This document shows positions 48,046-57,600 of a stretch of DNA of 64,000 nt, in pieces. Below the pieces are notes generated by a model. That model was not told the origin of the DNA, did no database searches, and was given only the letters and a program-made list of their open reading frames with translations. Where the stretch lies: positions 38,589 to 102,588 of the forward strand of contig NZ_JAEUGD010000065.1 in assembly GCF_016775155.1 (NCBI RefSeq), read 5' to 3'. Numbering within the stretch: position 1 is the first letter of the stretch; the number at the start of each line of letters is the position of its first letter. This stretch comes from Fulvivirga marina (GTDB lineage Bacteria > Bacteroidota > Bacteroidia > Cytophagales > Cyclobacteriaceae). Both the position numbers and the translations under genes were made by a program.

Positions 48046-49068
48046 TTAATCTTTAATACAACGGATGTAAAGTCCTCTATTTTTATCGCTGCCTCCCAAA
48101 CTTGTGCCACATGTCGTTTCTTGCAGAGAAAAATCAGACGCATGAGTTGTTGAGTACTCATCAGCTGTCCAATAAATAGCTACTACATCTATACCGGCAT
48201 ATGTATTATCTTCTTTTCTCCTTCCTCCAAGCTTGCCCTCAAAACCAGAACTCCCTCCAACAATTAATTTAGGAGCAGCCTCTTCTACGGCTGGGCCAAG
48301 TTCCGCTATCAAAGCATCGTACTCAGCCTTTGATGGCAAATGCCATCCGTCTGGAGCAGCAACTTTAGCGGCATACCAAGAGTACATTGAGCCGTACTCA
48401 TCACAGTTAGCCGTCACCTCATTATAGCAGTATCTTGCTGTATCAGAAGCTATATCAAGATTCTCTGCCATCCAAACCTGTTCTCCAATGGTTACAATTT
48501 TATAACGCTGTCCATCTCTTTCATCAAGTAATGACTCTAGATCTGAAGCAGTAACAGCAATAGTAGCTGTACAAGCATTTGCATCTTTAACGGTTAAGGT
48601 ATAATCAGCAGCAACTACATCAGCAAAGGTCGTTGTGGTTTGGAAAGTTGTGCCATCTAGAGAATATTCGTAAGGAGCTGTTCCTCCTGTAGCTGTTGCC
48701 TCTACAGTATATTCTTCTACAGCCGCAGTTACTGCAAGGTCTGCACAGGCATCTGCTACTGTCACTTTAGTAGTGTTAGTACAGGCATTAGCATCTTTAA
48801 CGGTTACAGTGTATTCTTTTGGGGCAACATCTTCAAAAGTACCTGATGTCTGGAAGGTGCTTCCGTCTATCGAAAACTCATAAGGAGATTCGCCACCTGT
48901 AGCCGTTGCAGTGATGTCAAATGCGTCAGAAGTTGTAGTTACAACCAGCGTAGTGTTTAAACATGGGTCAGGGGCCGGACCATCATCGTCTCCGCCACAC
49001 GATGACAAGGAAAACACCGCTGTTAATACTAAAGCTGTAAAGAATAATGAAAGTAAATTTTGCTTCAT
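48046..49068 (-). CDS. lipoprotein with two SprB repeats and a FISUMP domain
   Basis: 340 residues. Lipoprotein signal MKQNLLSLFFTALVLTAVFSLSSCGGDDD. Two SprB-like repeats (about 35-105 and 107-175) share ATATGGxxPYExSxDGxTFQT and TVKDANAC. A C-terminal Fibrobacter-major-paralogous (FISUMP) domain (about 185-340) has GEQVWMAENLDIASD, SMYSWYAAKVAAPDGWHLPSKAEYDALI and YIRCIKD. A surface adhesin-like lipoprotein of Bacteroidota. Adjacent and 62 nt upstream of the T9SS protein. Confidence 0.9.
   Translation of the reverse strand: MKQNLLSLFFTALVLTAVFSLSSCGGDDDGPAPDPCLNTTLVVTTTSDAFDITATATGGESPYEFSIDGSTFQTSGTFEDVAPKEYTVTVKDANACTNTTKVTVADACADLAVTAAVEEYTVEATATGGTAPYEYSLDGTTFQTTTTFADVVAADYTLTVKDANACTATIAVTASDLESLLDERDGQRYKIVTIGEQVWMAENLDIASDTARYCYNEVTANCDEYGSMYSWYAAKVAAPDGWHLPSKAEYDALIAELGPAVEEAAPKLIVGGSSGFEGKLGGRRKEDNTYAGIDVVAIYWTADEYSTTHASDFSLQETTCGTSLGGSDKNRGLYIRCIKD
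48545..48965 (-). repeat. tandem SprB repeats at DNA level
   Basis: Two copies of about 210 bp encoding the SprB-like domains of the gene above; the end of each copy (KDANAC-coding) and the GGxxPYE-coding part are the most similar. Confidence 0.7.
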
Positions 49069-49453
49069 AGCATGTAGAAAGTAATTGGTTTTGGTTAAAT
49101 CAGAAAGTTGAAGACATTGTAAACAATGACTTTCGTTAGATTATATCTTTTAATAAAGTGATGCATACAGTACTTTTTTGTAAGGTAACCTTTATAAAAA
49201 ATCTATTTTTAGCACCAAATTCAGATACATCTGAATATCAACAAGTTAAACAACAAATTATACCACAACACTTAATTAACAAGCTTATTCCCCTGGCCAA
49301 TAGCGTTGTGATTTTTCTCACAAGCCGGCAATATAGCGTTATGGTTCTAAAAAGTTAAATGAAAAGTTATATTTTTTTTTGAAGCACCTTATGCACTAGC
49401 AGACTACTTCATATCTAGCATTTACTAGGTAAGTCACTACACCTCCAATGAGA
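49069..49453. other. 385-bp AT-rich intergenic region
   Basis: Between the tandem small secreted proteins and the SprB/FISUMP gene. I see no gene, terminator or repeat I can support; a short plus-strand frame is not protein-like. Confidence 0.4.
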
Positions 49454-49969
49454 TCAACATTTAATAACCAAACTGCTTATGATATCTTCAAAAATTTCTT
49501 CCTGCTCAGATGAATCTTCCCGAACATATTCGCAGTGAATAATTACAATATATTTACCATATGAAAAATAAAATACTTTTTGTATTCGGTTGGTCTGGAA
49601 AAAGACTTCTCCTGTATAGTAAAATCCACTTCCTAAATTACCTGCAACAATACTGGACTTCTCCAGAAGGGTATCTAATGCAAAATCCAGGGACACGAAG
49701 CGATTAAAGGCAACCTCCATAGCTTCATTTTTATTTGCTTCAATTCTATAAAATTCCATTCTCGCAATCTTTTCAATTTGTTTACTCTTTTCTGAAATCA
49801 CGAGCTCAAATTCTTCTGAACTTTCATCAAAAACATCGACTTGCCAATCTTGAGGAACACTAATTTCAAGGCATTTATTCGATATAACCTCTCCCCCATT
49901 TTGAGCATTATATGATACCAATACTAATAACAATAATATACATACAAGCACCCTTTTCATACTTAACAT
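49454..49969 (-). CDS. small secreted protein, tandem paralogue lacking the lipobox cysteine
   Basis: 171 residues, overlapping the stop of the paralogue upstream. It shares CLEISVPQDWQVDVFDESSEEFELVISEK with CLEIKIPPNWQVDAFDKSSEKFLLVISEK of its neighbour. Its signal ends in VLVSYNAQNGG where the neighbour has LILISCNAQDGG: the lipobox cysteine is a tyrosine, so it should be soluble in the periplasm. Part of the third leader module. Confidence 0.8.
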   Translation of the reverse strand: MLSMKRVLVCILLLLVLVSYNAQNGGEVISNKCLEISVPQDWQVDVFDESSEEFELVISEKSKQIEKIARMEFYRIEANKNEAMEVAFNRFVSLDFALDTLLEKSSIVAGNLGSGFYYTGEVFFQTNRIQKVFYFSYGKYIVIIHCEYVREDSSEQEEIFEDIISSLVIKC

Positions 49970-50469
49970 TTGCTAACCAATGTCTTTATTATATTGTCAC
50001 ATATTTGCTCTTGTCTCAAAGATTCCTCAACAGGATACTCGCTATATATGATTATAATACTATCCCTGTCCGAAAAATAATAGGCTTTTATCACACGGTT
50101 AGGTTGAAAAAAAACATGGCCTAGAACGCAAAAACCTACCCCTAAATTATTTGTGGAGATAGTGGATTTTTCAAATACTGAATCCACAGCAACATTCCAT
50201 GATGTTAAGCGATCAAAAGCAACTTCAAGCTCTTCATTTTCATTGGCTTCAATTTTAAAAATTTCCATTCTTGCCATTCTATCAATTTCCCTCTCTTTTT
50301 CAGAAATAACCAATAGGAATTTTTCAGAACTTTTATCAAAAGCATCTACCTGCCAATTTGGAGGTATTTTAATTTCAAGGCATTTGTTCGAAACAGCCTC
50401 TCCCCCATCTTGAGCATTACATGATATGAGTATTAGCAAACATAATATATTTATAACCACTCCTTTCAT
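49963..50469 (-). CDS. small lipoprotein paired with leader module 3 (putative immunity)
   Basis: 168 residues. MKGVVINILCLLILISCNAQDGG is a lipoprotein signal. Its ATG overlaps the stop of the frameshifted leader gene (TAATG), showing translational coupling. The mature domain is alpha/beta with a conserved start (CLEIKIPPNWQVDAFD) and ends YPVEESLRQEQICDNIIKTLVSKC. It does not resemble the other two module partners. Confidence 0.8.
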   Translation of the reverse strand: MKGVVINILCLLILISCNAQDGGEAVSNKCLEIKIPPNWQVDAFDKSSEKFLLVISEKEREIDRMARMEIFKIEANENEELEVAFDRLTSWNVAVDSVFEKSTISTNNLGVGFCVLGHVFFQPNRVIKAYYFSDRDSIIIIYSEYPVEESLRQEQICDNIIKTLVSKC

Positions 50470-51381
50470 TAGAGCCTATATCCTCTAAGTAAATTGATAA
50501 TTTTTTGTGCTTCAATGTTTAAAACCGAATCACTGGCTGTCCACAAAATGATAGCATCGACGTGTTTTTTTATTTTCCCCAGGTAATCCCCAAGTCTAAA
50601 CCTATTCAGACCAGCCTTTAATTGATTGTTATCATCAATTTTGCTAAGAGAAATTTGGAGATTGCTCTTTGCACTTATGATTTTTTTATCAAACCCTAAT
50701 AAATCTTTTCCTTTCAACCTCTTGCTTAACTCCTTATTAGTCATTTGCCAAACATTTATGCTAAATAATTCGGCATTTATATTTTTCAAATCAATTAATA
50801 GTTCCTTGGCCAGTTCATTGCTTCGATATCCTTTTTTGATTCAGAAGAAAAATATTCAGCCCTTTCTTTTAAACTTAATAAGGTGAAGGCATCACAAGAA
50901 ATGGGCAACTTATTCACAATTTCATTCAACTCTTTTCCTAATACGTTGGCATCTTCTGTCCAATTTTGCTCAAAATCTAAATGTCTATTGGCATAATCAC
51001 CATTTTATACCTCAACTTAAATATGCTTTCCCTAATAGCCCCGATCAGAGCCTTTATTTCAGGGTCTGTTCTCTCGTAATTAGCTTCTTTTTCATTCCTC
51101 TTAGTTTCTATTGATGCACCATCTTCATTATCAGTCGCTATTTTATCTTGTACTTCTTTCAAAGACGAATAATCGATCTTCATCATCTGCATAATTTCAC
51201 TAGCTGAGACTGTTCCTGCCCCGTCAGACGCCGCACCCGATAAAGATCTTGGCACAAACCCCGCTGTACCTGTCAGGTTAGGTATTTTCGAGTTTGGTGA
51301 TAAATTGTCACGCTGTAGGTTATCTGGCTTGTTGCCAGATGTGGTTGTATTTGACTGTTGTTGAGATTGATGGCTATTCAT
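50469..51381 (-). pseudogene. leader-bearing protein, module 3, broken by two frameshifts
   Basis: Reads as three pieces: 134 codons from 51381, a middle piece (NGDYANRHLDFEQNW onward) and a C-terminal piece ending GYRL. Adding one A in the A4 run (51003-51006 on the plus strand as T4) and one A in the A6 run (50832-50837 as T6) gives a single 304-residue frame. The N-terminus carries the shared leader (NLQRDNLSPNSK, then GTAGF). The rest is helical, charged, without known motif. It may be a real pseudogene, a phase-variable gene or an assembly error at homopolymers. Confidence 0.8.
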
Positions 51382-51594
51382 GAAAAGTTAATGCCTCACT
51401 GCAAAATGCCTGCACTAACTTAATGGGGACGATAGAGCCGATCTTAGAAAATTCACAAGCACGCAATATAAAGGGATTAATTATGAAACCTCAATAAAAA
51501 AACAACATTTTCGTAAAAGGCATTTTTTCGATATCCTCACTTTACACTATTCATTTTTTTACCTACTATAGTTTTTTCAACTTAAATTTTCAAA
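51382..51594. promoter_or_regulatory. divergent promoter region
   Basis: About 213 bp, AT-rich, between module 3 (minus) and the glycine-rich gene (plus). It separates the minus-strand effector-like series from the plus-strand operon series. No clean -7 element found. Confidence 0.4.
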
Positions 51595-52992
51595 ATGTCA
51601 CTTTTAAACCATTTACTACTTTATCGATTAGCTCCAAGGTTTTTCCTCATTTATGTACTGTATTGCCTGCTACTTCAGCAGGCAACTGCCCAGGATATAC
51701 GTACTAAAAAAAATGTAAAGAAGATTGAATCCATTGAAGCCATGTACCCTACTGATAGTGGCTTATATGTAGTGGGTTCTCACGTACCTCTGATAGTAAA
51801 AGCTCAACAGAAAAAAAATAAGGAAACCATTACAACGGGCACTAGCAATAATAAAATCGATTGGACCGCCTATGCGGTTGAGGTTGAAGGAGGATCTTTT
51901 AAAAACGGTTTAGTTCATGTAGCCCCAAAGCGCTCCGACATTCCCAACGAGGGGGTAAAGGTGAAGGTAGGTGTGATCATGAGACCCGAATTCAAAGATG
52001 AATTGATTATCCCTGTCCATGAAATCTCAAGTATAGATCTTAACTACACCCCAACACAAGATCCACTGAGCTATACCTTGAATTTATCCGCCAGATTGTA
52101 TAATGAGGAAACCATTACGAGCAAATCAAGCAGTTTTTCCTGGGATATCCTCAATTTCACGGCTAACGGCGGAGTATTTAAAGATGGAATTATAACCTTG
52201 TCGGAAACCGATCACCGGCATATGAGGAATAATACTATTGGAGTAAACGCTCAACTGGTTGCTGACAAAGCGATAAATGATACCATACAAATACCTCAGG
52301 ATTTTAAGAATAAAATAGTGGCCTTTTATGGGGGGAGATCGGGCAGGAATGGTCGTGATGGCAGGAGCGGAAACTCTGGTAAAGATGGAAAAGGAGGTGG
52401 AGGCCAAGGGTCTGGTCGTGATGGTTCACCTGGTAGCAGAGGTCAGGATGGTGGTGATGGAGATGATGGTGGGAATGGTGAAAATGTTGAAGTATATGTC
52501 TCATTGTCAGGATCATATGTTAATGAGGTTCCAATTCTAAATGTCCATATCAAAAGCACCACTTCACATAAAGAACATTACCTGAAGATCAATAGCGACA
52601 ACAGTTATTTGTCAATAATTGCTAACGGTGGCTGGGGTGGCTCTGGTGGTAATGGCGGTAACGGGGGTAATGGCGGGTCTGGAGGAAGTAGTGGTTCTTC
52701 TAATTACACCAACGGGAAGTCAGGCAATGGGGGTGACGGGGGTAATGGTGGACACGGAGGCGACGGGGGTGATGGTGGTAATGTTCGTGTATATATAGAC
52801 CCTGCTGCAAAACCGTATATAAATGCAATAACCATTCTATCTAAAGGTGGCGAGGGAGGCTCCAATAGTGCAGGAGGAAATGGAGGCCAGGGAGAAAACC
52901 GGGGGAACTCTGGCAGACAGGGTGAAAAAGGATATGCAGGGGCCGATGGTACAATTGAATATATAGATCAAAAAGTCTCCTTAGATTGGTAA
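51595..52992 (+). CDS. secreted glycine-rich (collagen-like) protein
   Basis: 465 residues. The N-terminal hydrophobic signal ends in LLLQQATAQ. Residues 30-240 are beta-rich with two similar Ig-like halves (TAYAVEVEGGSFKNGLVHVA and FSWDILNFTANGGVFKDGIITL). From about 245 three low-complexity blocks follow: G-x-D/N-G-x triplets (NGRDGRSGNSGKDGKGG), then GGNGGNGGNGGSGGSSG and GGDGGNGGHGGDGGDGGN. These resemble collagen-like or PE-PGRS-type repeats of surface fibres. It precedes the AAA+ gene. Confidence 0.82.
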   Translation: MSLLNHLLLYRLAPRFFLIYVLYCLLLQQATAQDIRTKKNVKKIESIEAMYPTDSGLYVVGSHVPLIVKAQQKKNKETITTGTSNNKIDWTAYAVEVEGGSFKNGLVHVAPKRSDIPNEGVKVKVGVIMRPEFKDELIIPVHEISSIDLNYTPTQDPLSYTLNLSARLYNEETITSKSSSFSWDILNFTANGGVFKDGIITLSETDHRHMRNNTIGVNAQLVADKAINDTIQIPQDFKNKIVAFYGGRSGRNGRDGRSGNSGKDGKGGGGQGSGRDGSPGSRGQDGGDGDDGGNGENVEVYVSLSGSYVNEVPILNVHIKSTTSHKEHYLKINSDNSYLSIIANGGWGGSGGNGGNGGNGGSGGSSGSSNYTNGKSGNGGDGGNGGHGGDGGDGGNVRVYIDPAAKPYINAITILSKGGEGGSNSAGGNGGQGENRGNSGRQGEKGYAGADGTIEYIDQKVSLDW

Positions 52993-53158
52993 TGTATAAG
53001 GTTGTAAATGATCTCATTACTTTGGAATGAAGCTGACTTCTATACAGCAATGAGCGGTCAAAGTTTTAAATAACACATAACGAATTAATAATGTTTCACT
53101 TATAGCAAAAATAACAAACAACACATCAAGTTTTTTACAAGAAATATTTTTATTCTTC

Positions 53159-53166
53159 TATTTTTG
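53159..53166 (+). promoter_or_regulatory. -7 element TATTTTTG
   Basis: Perfect TAnnTTTG, 27 bp before the ATG at 53194 of the AAA+ gene. Confidence 0.55.
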
Positions 53167-53193
53167 TCCCCATAATGTAGATTGATCTGTGCC

Positions 53194-54558
53194 ATGAAAG
53201 AAAGTCCTAATTTACTCTCCTTAAATGCTGCTGTCTTGGCAAGGGAGCTAGAGTGGCTCTCCAATTTTCTAAGCCTCAGAATAGAGCTTCACAAGCAAAG
53301 AAAATTTGACGCCCAGCAGCTTTATAAACTTGAACCGCCCCAGTTTGATCAGAGTGTTTCTGCCTCTCCCTATGTTCAACTAGTTACGCAGTTCAATATG
53401 GACCTGCCTGAGCGCATAGTGCTATTACTCGCCCTCCTGCCCCACATTAAACCTGAAATGCTTGACATTTTTTTTACACGAAATGACCAGTATGGAAGAG
53501 TGTTTACCGAGTTTGGTGGGATTGTGGGGAATAATCATAACGGGTTTATGCCAACTGGTGAAACAGCCATTTATGTCTTAGCTGCCGATAATCTGGAGCT
53601 AAGATTCTACTTATCAAAACTATTCAGTAAAGAGCATTTTTTCGCATCCCAAAACATCTTATATCTGGAACATATCCATAAAAACGAGCCTGAACTGAGT
53701 GGTTTATTGACTATTTCTAAGGAATACCTGAGTATGCTAACCTCTGGAGAACACCACCGCCCTGAGTATAGCACGGATTTTCCAGCTAAAAGAATCTCAA
53801 CAAAACTAAACTGGGATGATCTGGTATTGGCTTCAGAAACTTACGATTCGGTACAGGAAATAAGCATATGGTTACAGCATGGTCATCACCTCCTTACAGA
53901 CCCTGAAGTAGGTAGAAAGATTAAGCGAGGATATAGAAGCCTTTTCTATGGCCCATCAGGAACAGGAAAAACGTTAACTGCCTGCCTGTTGGGGAAAACT
54001 GCCGGGCTGGATGTATATCATATTGACCTTTCAATGGTAGTTTCCAAATATATTGGTGAAACCGAAAAGAACCTGGCAAAAATCTTTGATCATGCAGAAA
54101 ACCGTAATTGGATTCTGTTTTTTGATGAGGCCGATGCACTATTTGGAAAAAGGACTCAAACCAGTAGTTCAAACGACAGATATGCCAATCAGGAAGTATC
54201 TTATCTATTACAACGGATAGAGGACTTTCCTGGAGTTGTCATACTCGCTAGTAATTATAAGTCAAATATGGATCCGGCCTTCATGAGACGCTTTCAATCC
54301 TTGATCCGCTTCCCAATGCCAGGAGAAAACCTAAGACACCAATTATACAAAAAGGCATTTACCGGAAACTATATTTTAGATGAAGAAATTGACCTCCATG
54401 AAATCTCAAGAAAATATGAACTTTCTGGTGGTAATATTATAAATGTATTAAGATATTGTGCCATGATGGCAATCCATAATAATGAAGGATATGTCACAGA
54501 AGATAATTTTTACGAAGGGATAAGAAAAGAGCTGAAAAAGACAGGAAAAACCATGTAA
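53194..54558 (+). CDS. AAA+ ATPase of the contractile-injection-system type
   Basis: 454 residues from the ATG at 53194 (MKESPNLLSL); the frame opens with TTG at 53182. The N-terminal 215 residues are a family-specific domain. The AAA+ core has Walker A GPSGTGKT, SKYIGETEKNL, Walker B ILFFDEADALFGKR, RYANQEVSYLLQRIEDFPG, sensor-1 LASN and arginine finger MDPAFMRRF. This combination matches the AAA+ ATPases encoded in extracellular contractile injection (Afp/PVC-type) loci. No sheath, tube or baseplate gene lies in the window, so the function is inferred. Confidence 0.9.
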   Translation: MKESPNLLSLNAAVLARELEWLSNFLSLRIELHKQRKFDAQQLYKLEPPQFDQSVSASPYVQLVTQFNMDLPERIVLLLALLPHIKPEMLDIFFTRNDQYGRVFTEFGGIVGNNHNGFMPTGETAIYVLAADNLELRFYLSKLFSKEHFFASQNILYLEHIHKNEPELSGLLTISKEYLSMLTSGEHHRPEYSTDFPAKRISTKLNWDDLVLASETYDSVQEISIWLQHGHHLLTDPEVGRKIKRGYRSLFYGPSGTGKTLTACLLGKTAGLDVYHIDLSMVVSKYIGETEKNLAKIFDHAENRNWILFFDEADALFGKRTQTSSSNDRYANQEVSYLLQRIEDFPGVVILASNYKSNMDPAFMRRFQSLIRFPMPGENLRHQLYKKAFTGNYILDEEIDLHEISRKYELSGGNIINVLRYCAMMAIHNNEGYVTEDNFYEGIRKELKKTGKTM

Positions 54559-54694
54559 AAGTTATTTTTTGAATATTAAGTTGAATATATTTACGCGTTA
54601 CAATAATCTAGATTAACTATTTTTTGACCGAAGTAACATGTTCTTATCGAAGTGAGATTGGCAAAAAATTGAATACAGTTGAGCCAGAGCAATA

Positions 54695-57600
54695 ATGAAA
54701 AGCCTTAACCACCAAGCATTTAACACAAAAAGAAAGTTCTCAATCCTAGCCACATTGGGAATATTTATCGGCATCGGACTAGCCTTCCTGGACCTCGCCG
54801 CTGTAAGTCTCTTTTTGAACAAATACGATAGTCAGGACTTACCATCTGCTTTTGCAATGTCAGGACTGGTAGGAGTTATTGTTTTGGGGATATACGCTTA
54901 TCAAAAAAACAGGTTTTCGTTTTCCAGAGTTGCCATAATTTCCTTCACTCTGATCACTCTGAGCACATTCTTTATTTATTATGGTCTGGAAAATATTGAC
55001 TATTATAAATATGTATATTGGCTATTTGTATTAACTGGTCCAATCAATGCGCTTGTTTACTATAATTTCAGAAGCCTGGGCAGTTTAATATTTGCTCAAC
55101 AGCGACATAAAAAGCTCTCTGAATGGACCCACATAGGTGTAATTATAGGTGCGGCCACTATTTTTTTCACAATAACCCCATTACGAAAACAACTTGCACT
55201 TTCAATTTCTGAGTTTGTATATTTTGCAGGCCTCGCATTTGCTTTCTCCTCTCTCCTGCTGGCATTGATATCACGAAGTTCTGTAGTGCTTAAGGAATTG
55301 GCAGTAAGTGCTCAATATATCAATGCAAAAAACAGTTATTTCAAAATAAGTAAGAACAACTTCCTTGTACAGTTAGCTCTTTTCTCATTAACAGTAACAG
55401 TCATACTCTTATTTGTGGATTATTACTTTTTACACATTGTAGAAGCTAGCTATTCAAGCACTAATGAGCTATTAGACTTCCTGGGTTTCTTTTATGGCTG
55501 CATATTAATAGCAGGAATATTCACTCATATTTTGATTTACAACCGTGTAATGAATAAGTACGGCCTAAAAGTAGCATTACTGGTTCTACCCATTATTGTA
55601 GGCCTGTTATCTGGGTTGGGTATAGTCATCGGCTCTTATTTTGGACATGTACCTGGTACTAACACGTTTCATGTGTTCTTCCTTACTATCTGCATCCTTA
55701 AACTTATCGGCACGTCGGTTAATGACAACCTAACTGCAAATGCCTTCAGGTACTATTTCCTACCTATCGAGGACCTGCTAAGACAGGATACTCTATTAAA
55801 AATAACCGGAGTAATCAGAGAGGCTTCCGTTGCCATCGCCGGTGGTATTCTGCTCTATATGACTACAGCAACATTCATAGACAATGATGCCTATTTTGCT
55901 GCAGCTCTGATTATAATTTGCATTGTTTGCATCATTATAGTATTCAAAATTTACAACACGTATAGGGATGTTCTAAAGAATACTCTTGATAAACAACAGC
56001 TGGTTAAAACCAGTGAAGCCAGGTTGAGTTACGCAGAAAAATTGGCACGAGAAACAAAAAACATCCCTTTGGCTCGCTTACCCCGCCACTTAAATATCAT
56101 AAACACTCTCGACCCTGTTGTATTTAAATCGGCTGTATTATCGATCATCAATAGTGATAATGATAAAGCTCAGAAGATAGCCCTTCATCAGGCCAGCCAT
56201 CTCTGCCTGTTAGAAGCTATCCCGATTCTGGATGAGATTATGGAATCCAAGTATTTTAATGTGCTTAAAAACAGAGATCTCATTGAGAAAACGTATCATA
56301 AGCTTAGGGGTGCTGAATTCAGGCTTGAAAAGTTAACTTACATCGAGCAATTGACCTACTCCAAATTAGTAAACGAAAGGATCTTTGGAGCCTCATTAAC
56401 CAGGTACGCTGAAGAGGATATAAAACCCAAACTTCTGAACAAGCTCTTCCGTGACCCTGTAACCAAAGTAAGGTACTACGCGGCAGCGGCTGCAGCCGGT
56501 TCCGAAGATGAAAGTATGCTAAAAAACCTGATCGTCATGCTTGACAATCCCCTATACAGCAATGCTGCGGTAGCTGCAATTTCTGCAACAGGAGAGCAAA
56601 CTTTGCCAGTATTAGAATCTGCATTCCACCTGACCGGACAATCAGAAAAAATCCAACTTAGAATAGTTCAGATCTATGGTCGCATTGGATCTCAGCAAGC
56701 TGTAGAACTCTTATTGAAAAAACTGGACCTACCAAACCAAAATGTGATAGCTGCAACATTGGTGGCCTTAAGTAAGTCAGGTTACAATGTAAAAAAGGAT
56801 AAGGCCCTTAATATTAAGAGGGAGTTAGAGGAAATATGCGCAACTACCATTTCCAATATGCAGGCATACCTGGACTTGCAAAAAGAAAAAGCATCTAACC
56901 TATTGCTTAACGCTGTAACTGCAGAAATAGAGAATAATTACAATACGATATTCCAACTATTGGCTCTGCTCTACGAAGCAAAATCAGTTGATCTCGTTAA
57001 GGAAAACATTAACAGCGGTAATACCGATCAGTCGGACTTTGCATCAGAACTTCTCGATATTTTCCTTGAAGAGGAATTGAAACCGATTGTACTTCCCATT
57101 CTAAATGTCTCTTCCTACTCGGAAAAGATTAATAAACTACAGTATATACTTCCTACAACATCCATGTCGAAGAATGAAGTACTGTATGATTTGATCCTAA
57201 AGGATTATAAAAAGATCAACAGATGGACCAAGGCATGTGCCATTATGGAATTGGCAGAGGAAAACTCTCCATCAAACCATGACATTTTCGCGGCAAACCT
57301 TGTAAACCCTGATCAAATGCTTAGGGAGATCGCTGCTGCAGCATACTATCGTCTGAGCCAAGAAAACTTTGCTGTATTTATCGAGCGTGATAAATACAAA
57401 AAGGAATATGCGGAACAGGCCTTAAAACTAATCGAAGATGTTGAAAAAGGAAAAGAAGGTGAACTGCAAGAAAGCCCTAAACTAAATATAGAAGTGGTTA
57501 AATTTTTAAATGACATAGCAGGCCTTCAATCTGTACCTGGGTTAGTGCTTTCTGAAATCGCAAAGCTTACCAAGGCTGCATTCTACCCTATAGGAACTGA

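Noticed and set aside
49158..49358. 66-residue plus-strand frame in the gap before the SprB/FISUMP gene
   Set aside because: No recognisable domain, no promoter or ribosome-binding support, and amino-acid composition typical of AT-rich non-coding DNA.
52126..52540. plus/minus frames over the glycine-rich gene
   Set aside because: They arise from the low-complexity GGN codons of the real gene and have no start context or homology.
53182..53193. TTG start of the AAA+ gene
   Set aside because: ATG at 53194 is closer to the usual distance from the -7 element and starts the family-like sequence.
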